A stretch of 64,000 bases of DNA from JAKACA01 sp049510975 (GTDB lineage Bacteria > Actinomycetota > Acidimicrobiia > Acidimicrobiales > Bog-793). The stretch lies in the NCBI GenBank assembly GCA_049510975.1, contig JBEKYM010000019.1:1-64000 (forward strand). The letters run 5' to 3'. Positions 25,344-34,301 of this stretch are shown piece after piece (positions within the stretch are counted from its first letter, which is position 1; each line of letters begins with the position of its first letter). The notes beneath the pieces were generated by a model that was not told the origin of the DNA, did no database searches, and saw only the letters and a program-made list of their open reading frames with translations. The position numbers and the translations under genes are program-made.

Positions 25344-25834
25344 CGGCGAGTCGAAGTGGCGGTTCGGAGCAGTCCGCCACCGGCCAGCTGGCCCTTCCAG
25401 CTTTGCTGCGACTGGCACATGCCAATTACGGCCTGGCGATTCGAGACGCGCTGCATGCGGCCGGGTTCGAGGATCTGCCCCCGAACGGCCCGTACGTGAT
25501 CGGCGCCGTCGCCCGGACGGGCGCTCCGCTCAGCCGGATCGTGAAGAGCCTCGGAGTCTCCAAGCAGACGGCCGGACAGCTGGTCGACACCCTGGTGGTG
25601 CGCGGCTACCTGGACAGGGCGGTCGACTCGAACGACCGCAGGCGAGTGACCATCGCTCTGACCGAGCGCGGTCGAGATGCATCGGGCGTCGTGGCGGCGA
25701 CCGTGACACATCTGGACCAAGAGCTCCAGGCGCGGGTCGGGCTGGAGCGTCTCGCGGTCACTCGTTTGACGCTCGGAGCGATCCTCGAGATGGGGAAGGA
25801 TAGGACCGGCGCCTCTGATGATCGTGAGGGATAG
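25340..25834 (+). CDS. MarR family transcriptional regulator
   Basis: A 164-residue winged-helix regulator: PLSRIVKSLGVSKQTAGQLVDTL is the recognition helix region and RGYLDRAVDSNDRRRVTIAL the wing with the DxRR motif. GTG 25340 overlaps the glycosyltransferase stop by 4 nt, so the two are coexpressed. The palindrome in the operon promoter (23491-23511) suggests autorepression. Ligand unknown. Confidence 0.9.
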   Translation: MTASRSGGSEQSATGQLALPALLRLAHANYGLAIRDALHAAGFEDLPPNGPYVIGAVARTGAPLSRIVKSLGVSKQTAGQLVDTLVVRGYLDRAVDSNDRRRVTIALTERGRDASGVVAATVTHLDQELQARVGLERLAVTRLTLGAILEMGKDRTGASDDREG

Positions 25835-25900
25835 CGGGAGACCGCCACCGCCATCCCCACGGGTCTGGGCCAGCCGCCCTGCTGAGGTGTCCATCCACTG

Positions 25901-26746
25901 TCAGTCGGCCGTATAGCCGAGCGGTTCCAGCTCGGGGCCGAGGACGTCCCAAATCCTGCGTGCTTGGTCCGCCGGCAACTCCTGCCTCCACCTGCCGACG
26001 GACTCCGCCACGGTGGCGCTCGTCATGTGGTGCCGCCGTTCCGCCTGGCCGGCGAGGACACTTCCTGCGTCGAGGCGCAACCCGAGCCAAGCGCCCAGTC
26101 GGTCGGCCCAGCCGCCAAGGTCCTCCACGAGGTCCTCGTAGCGGAGCAGTACGCGATCCACCTCAGCCGGCGTTACGGCCATCACTTGGAGACGGTCCCG
26201 GTAATCGGCGATCTTCCGCTCGAAGTACTCGTCGTCGGACTGATGGTCCGTTCGGCCGAAAACGGCGCCTCCACCGGTAAAGGCCCGAATCGAGCAGATG
26301 ACGTCACGGGGATCACGGACGAGGTCGATCAGTCGAAGCGGAATGCCGGAGTCGACCAGCATCCCGCCGTCGCGCACGAGCTTCTCGGCGTAGTAGCGGG
26401 CGGTCGGAGACGTGCGACGGAGCTCCTGAGACACCCCGGCCCACATCCCGGCGAGCATCAAGCGTGAGAGCGCAGCTGGCTCGACGAGAGACGGAGTGAA
26501 CGGGAGCGGGCCAGCCCGCTCGGCAGGGCCGAAAAGGAGCTCCGTCACGCCCGGATGGATGAGCGGATCCCACGTTGTCCCGACCTGTTGCGCCAGGCGG
26601 ATGCAGTAGGAGAGGTAGCGTCGCTCGCCCTCGGGGTATCCACGCTCGAGTGTCACCTCGTCCGAGGTCGCCAGCAGCTGGAGGAGCAATGTGCTGCCGA
26701 CCCGCCCATCAAGAAGGCGCACGCCGATGACGGGCAACATCTGCAC
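25901..26746 (-). CDS. Sulfotransferase family protein
   Basis: About 281 residues. The 5'-phosphosulfate loop is VRLLDGRVGSTLLLQLL and the 3'-phosphate motif is IDLVRDPRDVICSIRAF, both typical of PAPS-dependent sulfotransferases. The acceptor is unknown; the neighbouring membrane glycosyltransferase makes an envelope glycan or lipid plausible. GTG 26746 is chosen because TACGCT ends 6 nt before it (leaderless); ATG 26749 is one codon earlier. The gene points toward the marR operon. Confidence 0.82.
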   Translation of the reverse strand: MQMLPVIGVRLLDGRVGSTLLLQLLATSDEVTLERGYPEGERRYLSYCIRLAQQVGTTWDPLIHPGVTELLFGPAERAGPLPFTPSLVEPAALSRLMLAGMWAGVSQELRRTSPTARYYAEKLVRDGGMLVDSGIPLRLIDLVRDPRDVICSIRAFTGGGAVFGRTDHQSDDEYFERKIADYRDRLQVMAVTPAEVDRVLLRYEDLVEDLGGWADRLGAWLGLRLDAGSVLAGQAERRHHMTSATVAESVGRWRQELPADQARRIWDVLGPELEPLGYTAD

Positions 26747-26906
26747 CATCTCAGCGTAAACGCCGGCTCGACACGTCGTCGGAGGGACGATCGGAGCTCA
26801 CCCCCTTCCGACAGTCAGTGACGGCCGACACCCTCGTTCCGCCGTCCGATGACCCGCAGACCCGGGCCGCGAGCAGCCGGGAAGTCGCCGGCTCCCCTCG
26901 GCCGAG

Positions 26907-27730
26907 CTATGCCAGAGTGCGGCGCAGGACGGCGGCAAACTCCTTCGGCTCGCTCACGAAACCAGCGTGGCCCCCGGGGAAGGTAATCAGTGGCGTTCCC
27001 AGGCGATCCGCGAGCGCGACAGCCGTCCGCTGGGCGAACTCGCCCGTGGAGCTCGTTCCGGCTGCGACGACGATCCGCGCCGGCGCCGCTTGTAAGGCGG
27101 CGAGGTCCGGCTGGTAGAGGGCGATCGGAAGGAGGCCGTGACGGAAGAAGCGCTCGCTCGTCGCCACCGCTTCGGCCGATGGCGGCGCCGGCGGCTCGGC
27201 ACCGCCGTCCGGGGGGCGGATGCTCATGCCGGTAAAGGAGGAGAACGCCGCCCAGGCGGCACGTACGCCGCTGTCGCGATAGGTGTCGTAGACCTCTTGC
27301 ATCCCCACGCGCGCTTCCTCGGCTTCGGGCAGGAGCACGGCGAGTGGCGGCTCGTGGGCGATCAGGGTGTCCACGTGGTCGGGGAAGCGGGCGACCAGCG
27401 CCAGGCCCGTGATGGCACCTCCGCTGCTGCCGAAAACATGGGCGGGCTATGGGCGGGCTCCGTGCCAACCGCTTCCAATACGCGGCGTACGTCGTCGGCC
27501 AGCAGGTCCGGCTCGGCGTCCTGGTCCGGGTCGTCGATCGTGCTCGGGAAGAAGCCCCGTGGGTCGTACGTCACCACCGTGTACGCCTCGGAGAGCAGTG
27601 GCACGATCGGGGCGAACCCGGCAGCACCCATGGGGTGGCCGACCAGCATGAGCGCCGGGCCGGAGCCCTGCACCTGATAGTGCAATCGGGCTCCGGGGAC
27701 TTCCAGCGTGTGCCTCGTCGGTAGCGACAT
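26907..27730 (-). pseudogene. Alpha/beta hydrolase inactivated by an 11-bp tandem duplication
   Basis: ATG 27730 starts a normal hydrolase N-terminus (HTLEVPGARLHYQVQGSGP, MLVGHPMGAAGFAP). After VGTEPAH the frame is lost. The plus-strand 11-mer ATGGGCGGGCT is present twice in direct succession (27438-27448, 27449-27459). Removing one copy restores AHVFGSSGGAITGLAL, a nucleophile elbow (GSSGG), and the frame then runs to the stop at 26907 with the C-terminal HAGFVSEP region intact. The duplication hits just before the catalytic serine, so the gene is recently dead, or the assembly has an error. Confidence 0.85.
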
Positions 27731-27788
27731 CTCCGCATCACTCCTCGCTCGGGGGATCATCCCATCCTGCCAGGGTGAGCCGGTGAGG

Positions 27789-29288
27789 TCACAGCTCCGG
27801 GGTCGGCGCGCTGCCGGCGACCTTCCATTCCGGCTTGCGGAGCCGGTCCATGAGGATCGGCGGAACGATCCCGATCCCCAGTAGCCCCCCGAGGACGAGG
27901 AGGGCGTAGAGCAGCTGGTTCGAGTGGCCGAATTGCGACGGGGCGATGAAGCCGATGACGAGAGCCGCCACCGACGACACGGCGCCGACGAGACACAAGA
28001 GACCGAGAGCCGGCGCACGGTACCCGCGGGCGTGCTCCGGTTGGCGCCGGCGCAGTCTGACCGCTGCGATGAACATCAGCACGTACATCAAGAGATAGAT
28101 CTGCGTCGCCATCACGGCGAATATCCAGTACGCATGCGAGACATCCGGGATGAAGGCGTAGAGCAGGGCGATGACGGTGATCACCGTCGCCTGCCCAGCG
28201 AGGATGTGCAGCTCGATGCCATTTCGGTTCACCTGCTGAAAGTAGGGAGGAAGAAACCCCTGCTCGCGTCCGATCCTGAGCAGTCCCTCGGAGGGACCGT
28301 CGAGCCAGGACATCATCCCTGCCAACGCCCCGATCGCAAGGGCGACCGCCACGATCGGCACAGCGAACTTGATCCCGAAGTGCGCAAAGAGACTGTTGAA
28401 AGCTTGCATGACGCCGGTCGTGAAGCTGATCTGCTTTCCGGGGATCACCCATGCGATCACGAGCGTGGGAAGTATGAAGATGGCGAGGACGAGTGCCATG
28501 GCGAGGAAGATGGACTTTGGAAAGTCCCGGCCGGGGCGGCGGAGATCGTCGACATGCACGGCGTTCACCTCGATGCCGGCGTAGGTGAAGAAGCTGTTGA
28601 CGACGAGCACGACGCTGCCGATTCCGGTCCATGCCGGCAGGAGATGGTGCGTGTTCATCGGGGCGGCCGAGTGGTTTCCCTGCAGCAGGTAGGTGATGCC
28701 GAGAGCGACGAGGATTGCCCCCGGGATCAGGGTCCCGATCAGCGTTCCACTCGAGGAGAGCTTCGCCACGAGTCCGACCCCCCGCGAGGAGATGAACACG
28801 CCACCCCAGAACAGCACGATGATGACCACGGCGTTGTAGACGCCATTGGCGGCAAGCCCTGGATCGAAGACGTAGGCGACCGTCCCGGCGACATAGGCGA
28901 GCAGCGCCGGGTAGTAGAAGATCGTCTGGGCGAACTCGCACCACACGGCCAGGAGCCCCATCGGGGCGGACACCCCTTCTCGTACCCAGTTGTAGACGCC
29001 ACCCTGCCAGCCGGACGCCAACTCGGCGGCGACCAGGGAGACGGGCACGAGGAACACGAATGCAGGCACGACGTACAGGAACACCGAGGCGAGGCCGAAC
29101 ACCGACGTGGCCGGTGCGGACCCGAGATAGCCAACGGATCCCACCGTCATCATCGCCAAGACCGTCCAGGAGAGGTACCGCCGAGGACGTGCCTGGGCCG
29201 TACCCGGAGTCACGCGGGTCGGCCCGTGGTCGGAGCGGAACCCCCCGGCGACCGTTGGCCGCGGATGACGGCGTCTTCGTACCCACAT
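27789..29288 (-). CDS. APC family amino acid permease (GadC-like)
   Basis: A 499-residue transporter with 12 or more hydrophobic helices. The first helix region has MMTVGSVGYLGSAPA, followed by ELASGWQGGVYNWVREG, which resembles glutamate:GABA antiporters of the GadC group. Such exchangers import an amino acid and export its decarboxylation product, using up protons. An AdiA-like decarboxylase lies 8 kb away with a different transporter, so a link is only inference. ATG 29288 is followed upstream by a palindrome (29289-29312) next to the start. Confidence 0.9.
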   Translation of the reverse strand: MWVRRRRHPRPTVAGGFRSDHGPTRVTPGTAQARPRRYLSWTVLAMMTVGSVGYLGSAPATSVFGLASVFLYVVPAFVFLVPVSLVAAELASGWQGGVYNWVREGVSAPMGLLAVWCEFAQTIFYYPALLAYVAGTVAYVFDPGLAANGVYNAVVIIVLFWGGVFISSRGVGLVAKLSSSGTLIGTLIPGAILVALGITYLLQGNHSAAPMNTHHLLPAWTGIGSVVLVVNSFFTYAGIEVNAVHVDDLRRPGRDFPKSIFLAMALVLAIFILPTLVIAWVIPGKQISFTTGVMQAFNSLFAHFGIKFAVPIVAVALAIGALAGMMSWLDGPSEGLLRIGREQGFLPPYFQQVNRNGIELHILAGQATVITVIALLYAFIPDVSHAYWIFAVMATQIYLLMYVLMFIAAVRLRRRQPEHARGYRAPALGLLCLVGAVSSVAALVIGFIAPSQFGHSNQLLYALLVLGGLLGIGIVPPILMDRLRKPEWKVAGSAPTPEL

Positions 29289-29531
29289 GGACTACAGGCC
29301 CACCTGTGGTCCCCGAGCTGCGGGCACCTTACGTGCCGCCAGCCACGCCGGACGCTCGGTCATGACTCCACTTTCCCACCGGCAGGGCTATCGCTGAGCC
29401 CTGCCGATCGGACAAACTTGCCAACTGCACAGGCAGAAGTACCTGGACTTCGACGGCGGGTGGCGCGATCGTGGTGGGGGGACCCGTGGACGGGCAGTGG
29501 CGATCGGCCCCGACGGCAAGGAGCTGCAGTC
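29289..29531. promoter_or_regulatory. Divergent intergenic region with two inverted repeats
   Basis: Between the permease (-) and the VOC gene (+). A near palindrome at 29289-29312 (GGACTACAGG and CCTGTGGTCC, 4-nt gap, one mismatch) touches the permease start. A perfect 10-bp inverted repeat CGGCAGGGCT (29380-29389) and AGCCCTGCCG (29397-29406) lies mid-way. Either could be an operator. No convincing promoter boxes or RNA gene were seen. Confidence 0.4.
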
Positions 29532-29975
29532 GTGGACATGAAGCTCGAGGTGGTGGTGGTGCCGGTGTCCGATGTCGACCGGGCCAAGGGTTTCTATGAG
29601 TCGTTGGGGTGGCGCCTGGATGCCGATTTCCCCGGTGAGGGCGGCTTCCGGGTCGTGCAGCTGACGCCACCGGGCTCGGCGTGCTCGATCATCTTCGGCA
29701 GCGGGATCACCTCGGCCGCACCGGGCTCGGCTGAAGGTCTGCAGCTCGTCGTCACCGATATCGAGGCGGCGCGGGCCGAGTTGGTCGACCGTGGTGTCGA
29801 GGTGAGCGAAGTCTTCCACGACACCGGTGGGGTGTTCCATCACGCCGGCACCGCGGCACGAGCGCCGGGCCCGGCTCCAGAGCACAAGACCTATGGGTCG
29901 TTTGCCTCGTTCAGCGATCCGGACGGCAACAGCTGGTTTCTTCAAGAGGTGACGTCGCGCCTTCCGGGACGGTGA
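29532..29975 (+). CDS. VOC (glyoxalase-like) family protein
   Basis: About 147 residues with the paired beta-alpha-beta-beta-beta units of the VOC fold: LEVVVVPVSDVDRAKGFYES at the start and FASFSDPDGNSWFLQEV at the end. The GTG at 29532 has AAGGAG 8 nt upstream; ATG 29538 is an alternative. It heads an operon with a small protein, a disulfide reductase and a muconolactone-isomerase-like protein. The reaction is unknown. Confidence 0.9.
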   Translation: MDMKLEVVVVPVSDVDRAKGFYESLGWRLDADFPGEGGFRVVQLTPPGSACSIIFGSGITSAAPGSAEGLQLVVTDIEAARAELVDRGVEVSEVFHDTGGVFHHAGTAARAPGPAPEHKTYGSFASFSDPDGNSWFLQEVTSRLPGR

Positions 29976-30034
29976 GTACACCTACAGCTGATACTGGCCA
30001 GGTCGGCCGCTCTTCATTGCCAGGAGGTACCCAG

Positions 30035-30220
30035 ATGCCAGCCACCTTCGATTCCGCCGTCGATCTGGCCGCCGCTCTCCGCCGGGCCGCAGCGGCTCAC
30101 GGCCGCCACGAGACCGAGATCGGGCACCCCGACCCCGACTGGCCGGATTGGTACGCCCAGTACATGGTGGACGAGCAGTCCGGGCGCACCGATGAGGCCG
30201 ATCACGGGGCCATCCGATGA
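30035..30220 (+). CDS. Small conserved-looking protein of 61 residues
   Basis: ATG 30035 has AGGAGG 7 nt upstream, stronger than the GTG at 29972 that overlaps the VOC stop. The middle reads HPDPDWPDWYAQYMVDEQSG, a motif often met in small actinobacterial proteins next to VOC genes (from memory). It has no membrane segment or cysteine. The stop overlaps the next gene as ATGA. Function unknown. Confidence 0.75.
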   Translation: MPATFDSAVDLAAALRRAAAAHGRHETEIGHPDPDWPDWYAQYMVDEQSGRTDEADHGAIR

Positions 30221-31569
30221 GCAGCTACGACGTCATCGTTTTGGGCGCCGGCTCGCCGGGCGAGCACTGTGCGGGAGAGTTGGCCGACGGTGGAATGCGG
30301 GTCGCCGTCGTCGAGCGGGAGCTCGCCGGCGGTGAGTGCTCCTACTGGGCGTGCATTCCGTCCAAGACGTTGCTCCGCCCGGGGGAGGCGGCCCAGGAGG
30401 CGCGGGAGGCTGCGGCGAGCGCTGAGGTCGACGTCGAGGCCGCCCTGGCATATCGGGACTTCATGGTCTCGAACTATTCAGACGCCGGCCAGGAGCAGTG
30501 GCTGGCGGGCAAGGGGATCGACCTGCTGCGCGGAACCGGCCGGCTGGCCGGGGTGGGTGTCGTCGAAGTGGATGGCGTGGCCCATACCGCCCGACACATT
30601 GTCGTGGCGACCGGCTCGGATCCGGTCGTGCCACCGATCCCGGGGCTGGCCGAGTTGGAGGGCGTCTGGACCAACCGCGAGGTGACCGGGATGAAGACCG
30701 TGCCACGGCGTCTCCTCATACTGGGTGGTGGACCGGTCGGAGTCGAGATGGCCCAGGCCGTGCGCCGGTTGGGTGGCGAGGTGGCGCTCGTCGAAGGGGC
30801 AGAGCGTGTGCTCGCCCATGAGCCGGCGCCGCTCGGCGACGCGTTGGGCGACGTCCTACGCGGCGACGGAGTCGAGCTGGTCCTGGGCGTCCAGGCGACG
30901 GCTGCGCGAAGCGACGCCGACGGCTACGTCCTGGCACTCGGCGACGGCCGCGAGTTGCGCGGCGACCGCTTGCTTGTCGCCACCGGCCGCCGCCCGCGCG
31001 TGGACGGGATCGGCCTCGACACCGTCGGCGTGCAAGCGGACCGCCACGGCATCCCGGTCGACGCCCACTTGCGCGCCGGCGATGGTCTGTGGGCCATTGG
31101 CGACGTCACCGGCGTGCGGCTGTTGACCCACGTGGGGAAGTACCAGGGCGAGGTCGCCGCCGCCAACATCCTCGGCGAACCCCGCGAGGCCAACTACGAG
31201 GCCATTCCCGACGTCGTTTACACGGACCCCCAGGCGGCATCGGTGGGCGCCGCAGAGGCGCCCTTCAGCGCAACGATCCCCCTCTCCGAGGTGGCCAAGA
31301 CGGCGACGTACACCCACGCCTATGCAAATTCGACGGGCTTTTTGACCCTCCTCAGCGACGGGGAGGTGTTGACCGGCGCCCACGCCTTCGGACCGGAGGC
31401 CGGCGAGTGGCTGCAGCAGGCCACGTTGGCCATCCGGGCGAGGGTGCCACTCGACGTGCTGCGGGACACCATCCAGCCCTTCCCGACGTTCTCAGAGATC
31501 TACGTCGCCGCCCTCAAATCGCTCCGCCAGCAGATCGGGGCGGCGCACCAGCCGGCTCAGGCGGGGTAG
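30217..31569 (+). CDS. FAD-dependent pyridine nucleotide-disulfide oxidoreductase, class I
   Basis: A 450-residue flavoprotein like lipoamide dehydrogenase or mercuric reductase. FAD-binding IVLGAGSPGEHCAGEL is at the N-terminus, the redox disulfide is GGECSYWACIPSK (C-x4-C), the NAD(P) motif is LILGGGPVGVEMAQAV, and the second FAD motif is GLWAIGDVTG. The C-terminal dimerisation domain lacks the usual His-Glu pair: where HPTxSE is expected the sequence is FPTFSE, so the active-site base is missing. The electron acceptor is therefore unlikely to be lipoamide. It sits in an operon with ATGA overlap upstream. Confidence 0.88.
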   Translation: MSSYDVIVLGAGSPGEHCAGELADGGMRVAVVERELAGGECSYWACIPSKTLLRPGEAAQEAREAAASAEVDVEAALAYRDFMVSNYSDAGQEQWLAGKGIDLLRGTGRLAGVGVVEVDGVAHTARHIVVATGSDPVVPPIPGLAELEGVWTNREVTGMKTVPRRLLILGGGPVGVEMAQAVRRLGGEVALVEGAERVLAHEPAPLGDALGDVLRGDGVELVLGVQATAARSDADGYVLALGDGRELRGDRLLVATGRRPRVDGIGLDTVGVQADRHGIPVDAHLRAGDGLWAIGDVTGVRLLTHVGKYQGEVAAANILGEPREANYEAIPDVVYTDPQAASVGAAEAPFSATIPLSEVAKTATYTHAYANSTGFLTLLSDGEVLTGAHAFGPEAGEWLQQATLAIRARVPLDVLRDTIQPFPTFSEIYVAALKSLRQQIGAAHQPAQAG

Positions 31570-31634
31570 CCGCAGCAATCCAGAGCCGGGCCGCTCACAG
31601 GCCGCTTCGCCAATCTGCCTCGGAGGCGCCCACG

Positions 31635-32255
31635 ATGGAGTTTCTCGTCACGATGACCACGCAGGTTCCCGATGGGACGTCAGAAGAGGCCGTCCAGGAT
31701 GTCCGCACCCGCGAAGCGGCACGTTCGGGCCAGCTGGCGAGGCAGGGGCACCTCCTGCGCTTGTGGCGCCCGCCGCTGCAGCCGGGCGAATGGCGATCAA
31801 TCGGCCTGTTCGCTGCCGACGACGGCATCGAGCTCGAGAAGCTCCTCGCCTCGATGCCGCTGCGAGTCTGGCGCACCGATGACGTCACTCCGCTCTCGCC
31901 TCACCCGAATGACCCGTCTCGGCGGACCGATCGGTCAGGAGCGCCCGCGCTCGAACCGGAGGGCAGCGAGTTTCTCACCGAGTTCACCTTGGCCGTTCCG
32001 GCGGGCACCGCCGCCGACACCGTCGATTCGGCCAGCCGGCGGGAAGCAGATCGGGCGCGGGAGCTCGCCGAGCAAGGTCACCTGAAGCGCCTTTGGGCGC
32101 TGCCCGGCCAGGGCCGCGCCTTGGGGTTGTGGCAGGCTCCTGACTTGACCGGGATGAACGCGATCCTCGCATCGCTTCCCCAGTACCCGTGGTTGAGCGT
32201 GCAGACCACGCCGCTCACTCCCCACCCCAGTGACCCGGCGCTCACCAGGGGCTGA
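31635..32255 (+). CDS. Double-domain muconolactone delta-isomerase-like protein
   Basis: A 206-residue protein made of two similar halves. Each begins with a strand of the type MEFLVTMTTQVP / SEFLTEFTLAVP, followed by a helix (REAARSGQLARQGHLLRLW / READRARELAEQGHLKRLW) and a conserved end (PLSPHPNDP / PLTPHPSDP). Single-domain muconolactone isomerases are about 95 residues and act in the beta-ketoadipate pathway. The fused form may isomerise another lactone. No other ring-cleavage genes are nearby, so the substrate is open. It follows the FAD reductase by 65 nt. Confidence 0.85.
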   Translation: MEFLVTMTTQVPDGTSEEAVQDVRTREAARSGQLARQGHLLRLWRPPLQPGEWRSIGLFAADDGIELEKLLASMPLRVWRTDDVTPLSPHPNDPSRRTDRSGAPALEPEGSEFLTEFTLAVPAGTAADTVDSASRREADRARELAEQGHLKRLWALPGQGRALGLWQAPDLTGMNAILASLPQYPWLSVQTTPLTPHPSDPALTRG

Positions 32256-32287
32256 CTCTCTTACAGCGCCTCTTTTACACTGCGCCG

Positions 32288-33196
32288 GTGTCCCGTCCCC
32301 TTCGCGTCGGCGTGCAGCTTCCAGAGGTGGAACGGGCGGTGCGCTGGCCCGAGCTCGTGGCGATCGCCCGGACGGCGGAGGAGGTGGGTTTCGACTCGGT
32401 GTGGGTCGGCGACCATTTGCTCTACCGGGGCGACGGGCGGCCGGAGCGCGGACCGCTGGAGGCCTGGAGCGTGCTGGCGGGCCTGGCTGCGTGCACGGAA
32501 CGAGTCGACCTCGGGCCGCTCGTGGCTTGTGCGGGCTTTCGCCCGGCTGCGGTACTCGCCAAGACGGCGCTCACCGTCGACGAGATGAGCGGCGGGCGGC
32601 TCGTGCTCGGCCTCGGTTGCGGGTGGAATCGGGCCGAGTTCGACGCTTTGGGGCTGCCTTTCGACCATCGCGTGGATCGCTTCGAGGAGTCGTTCGCGGT
32701 GATCCGGCGGCTACTCGCCGGCGAGCGGGTGAGCCTGCACGGGCGGTACGTCGAGGTCGAAGACGCCATCCTCCTGCCGCCTCCAACCCGGCGGCTCCCG
32801 CTCATGGTCGGGAGCAACAGCGCTCGCATGCTCGCCATCACGCTGCCCATCGTCGATCGCTGGAACACGTGGTGGGAGGACTACGGGAACACGGTGGACG
32901 GCTTCGCCCGCCTGAACGATGCGATCACCCAGGCGGCCGAACGGGCGGGGCGCCAGGCGGCCGAGATCGAACGAAGTGCTTGCGTGTTCGTCGTGCTCGA
33001 TCCCAGCTCGAACGAGCGACCCGTCCCGGACGGGGTTCGCCCGCTGCAGGGCAGCATGGACGTCGTCGCCGACCACCTGTGTCGTCTGGCGGCCGCCGGC
33101 GCCGACGAGGCGATCCTCGTCGTCAGCCCGATCAATCAGGACTCGGTGGAGGAGCTGGGCCAAGCCCTCGCTCTGCTCGATGCCCATAGCTCGTGA
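32288..33196 (+). CDS. F420-dependent luciferase-like (LLM class) oxidoreductase
   Basis: A 302-residue TIM-barrel enzyme. VGVQLPEVERAVRWPELVAI, GFDSVWVGDHLLYRG and LVLGLGCGWNRAEFDALG are hallmarks of the F420-dependent branch of the luciferase-like family. GTG 32288 has no Shine-Dalgarno; TACACT (32276-32281) ends 6 nt before it, so a leaderless mRNA is likely. Substrate unknown. It may be independent of the preceding operon. Confidence 0.92.
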   Translation: MSRPLRVGVQLPEVERAVRWPELVAIARTAEEVGFDSVWVGDHLLYRGDGRPERGPLEAWSVLAGLAACTERVDLGPLVACAGFRPAAVLAKTALTVDEMSGGRLVLGLGCGWNRAEFDALGLPFDHRVDRFEESFAVIRRLLAGERVSLHGRYVEVEDAILLPPPTRRLPLMVGSNSARMLAITLPIVDRWNTWWEDYGNTVDGFARLNDAITQAAERAGRQAAEIERSACVFVVLDPSSNERPVPDGVRPLQGSMDVVADHLCRLAAAGADEAILVVSPINQDSVEELGQALALLDAHSS

Positions 33197-33243
33197 CACC
33201 GGAGCGGTCCCTGTCTCGAGGTCGTCGACACCGGATCGACTCG

Positions 33244-33762
33244 TCAGCAACCCCGCTCGATCGTGAAGGCCTTTGCCAACGCGCCCCACTCGTACAAGAC
33301 GTCATACAAGCTGACTGGTCCAGCCGGGTCGAAGAAGGCCGAACCGTGATAGCAGCGGCCGAAGTACAGGCGAGCGCGCAGCGTCTGGGCCGTCGAAGGC
33401 ACGACGAGGATGTGGTTCCAGTGATGCTTTGCCGCCTCGTCTCCGACGTAGCGAGCCTCTCCTTGGGTGGTCGAAGGTGACGGCCGGAAACAGATGACGG
33501 TGACCCGGGGAATGCGGTATCGGCACACGGTCGGGTACTCCGTCGAGATGACCAGCGTCGGTGCGTATCCTTGCGACGCCAACTGCAACCCCTTCACGAG
33601 GGCAGCGTTCGTACCGCCGAGCACGACGATGGCGTCGACCTTGCGGGGGCTGTCGGTCGTCGGCCAGACGAACAGGACGGCAGACAGCACGAGAAACAGG
33701 ACGACGACGACGCTTGCCGCAACGAGGGCGCGCTTCCACCGCCGGCGCCTGCGCTTGTCCAT
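33244..33762 (-). CDS. YdcF/DUF218-like membrane-anchored protein
   Basis: About 172 residues. A basic N-terminus and one membrane helix (ALVAASVVVVLFLVLSAVLF) precede a soluble domain with DAIVVLGGTNAALVKGLQLA, the start of the DUF218 fold, and HHWNHILVVPSTAQTLRARL. DUF218 proteins such as ElyC and SanA are linked to envelope processes. ATG 33762 is preceded by TACCTT ending 7 nt away (leaderless). Longer starts (33789, 33828) place the helix further in and have no ribosome site. Confidence 0.82.
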   Translation of the reverse strand: MDKRRRRRWKRALVAASVVVVLFLVLSAVLFVWPTTDSPRKVDAIVVLGGTNAALVKGLQLASQGYAPTLVISTEYPTVCRYRIPRVTVICFRPSPSTTQGEARYVGDEAAKHHWNHILVVPSTAQTLRARLYFGRCYHGSAFFDPAGPVSLYDVLYEWGALAKAFTIERGC

Positions 33763-33964
33763 GTCGGGCAAGGTAGCGGACCGCTGCATCAGCGCCGGCT
33801 CACCTTGGACCGGCGAAGCGCCCGTCACGCCGCCCGGTGGAGGTCGTTGATCGGCGCGAAGCGGTCGATGTCCCCCACACTGAAGTGCGAGCTACTGGTT
33901 GCCGGCCGGGAGGGGACGCGGCAGACTGCGGCCCTGTTTCCGCACAACGAGAGGACCGCCCGAA

Positions 33965-34252
33965 ATGATTCGCCTCAGCGTCTTTTACCCGACGACCGAA
34001 GGTGCCTCCTTCGACCACGAGTACTACCGCGACAAGCACGTGCCCTTGGCGGTGCAGACATGGGGCCTGGACGGTGCCGAGATCGACAAGGGCGTCGACG
34101 GTCCCTACGTCGCTGCGGTGCACTTCAAGTTCGAATCGCTCGAGGCCCTCGGCGCAGCAATGGGAGCCGAGGGCACCGGTGCCGTCCTCGCTGATGTCGC
34201 CAACTACACCTCGATCGCGCCGGTGCTCCAGACCAGCGAGGTGGTCGACTGA
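33965..34252 (+). CDS. EthD family (dimeric alpha-beta barrel) protein
   Basis: A 95-residue protein with the EthD pattern: RLSVFYPTTEGASFDHEYYR DKHVPL at the start, with the HxPL motif, and an internal strand VAAVHFKFESLEAL. EthD-type proteins accompany various oxidative pathways, with unclear catalytic roles. ATG 33965 has GAGAGGA 8 nt or so upstream. It stands alone between divergent and convergent genes. Confidence 0.85.
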   Translation: MIRLSVFYPTTEGASFDHEYYRDKHVPLAVQTWGLDGAEIDKGVDGPYVAAVHFKFESLEALGAAMGAEGTGAVLADVANYTSIAPVLQTSEVVD

Positions 34253-34301
34253 CTCGTGGCGCTGGGTCGGCTGACCGATCGGCCGGCGGACGAGGTTCGC
34301 C

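Noticed and set aside
21293..29288. A complete integrated phage or conjugative element at tRNA-Met
   Set aside because: No integrase, relaxase, phage structural gene or second tRNA end was found; only a relic and composition shift support past integration.
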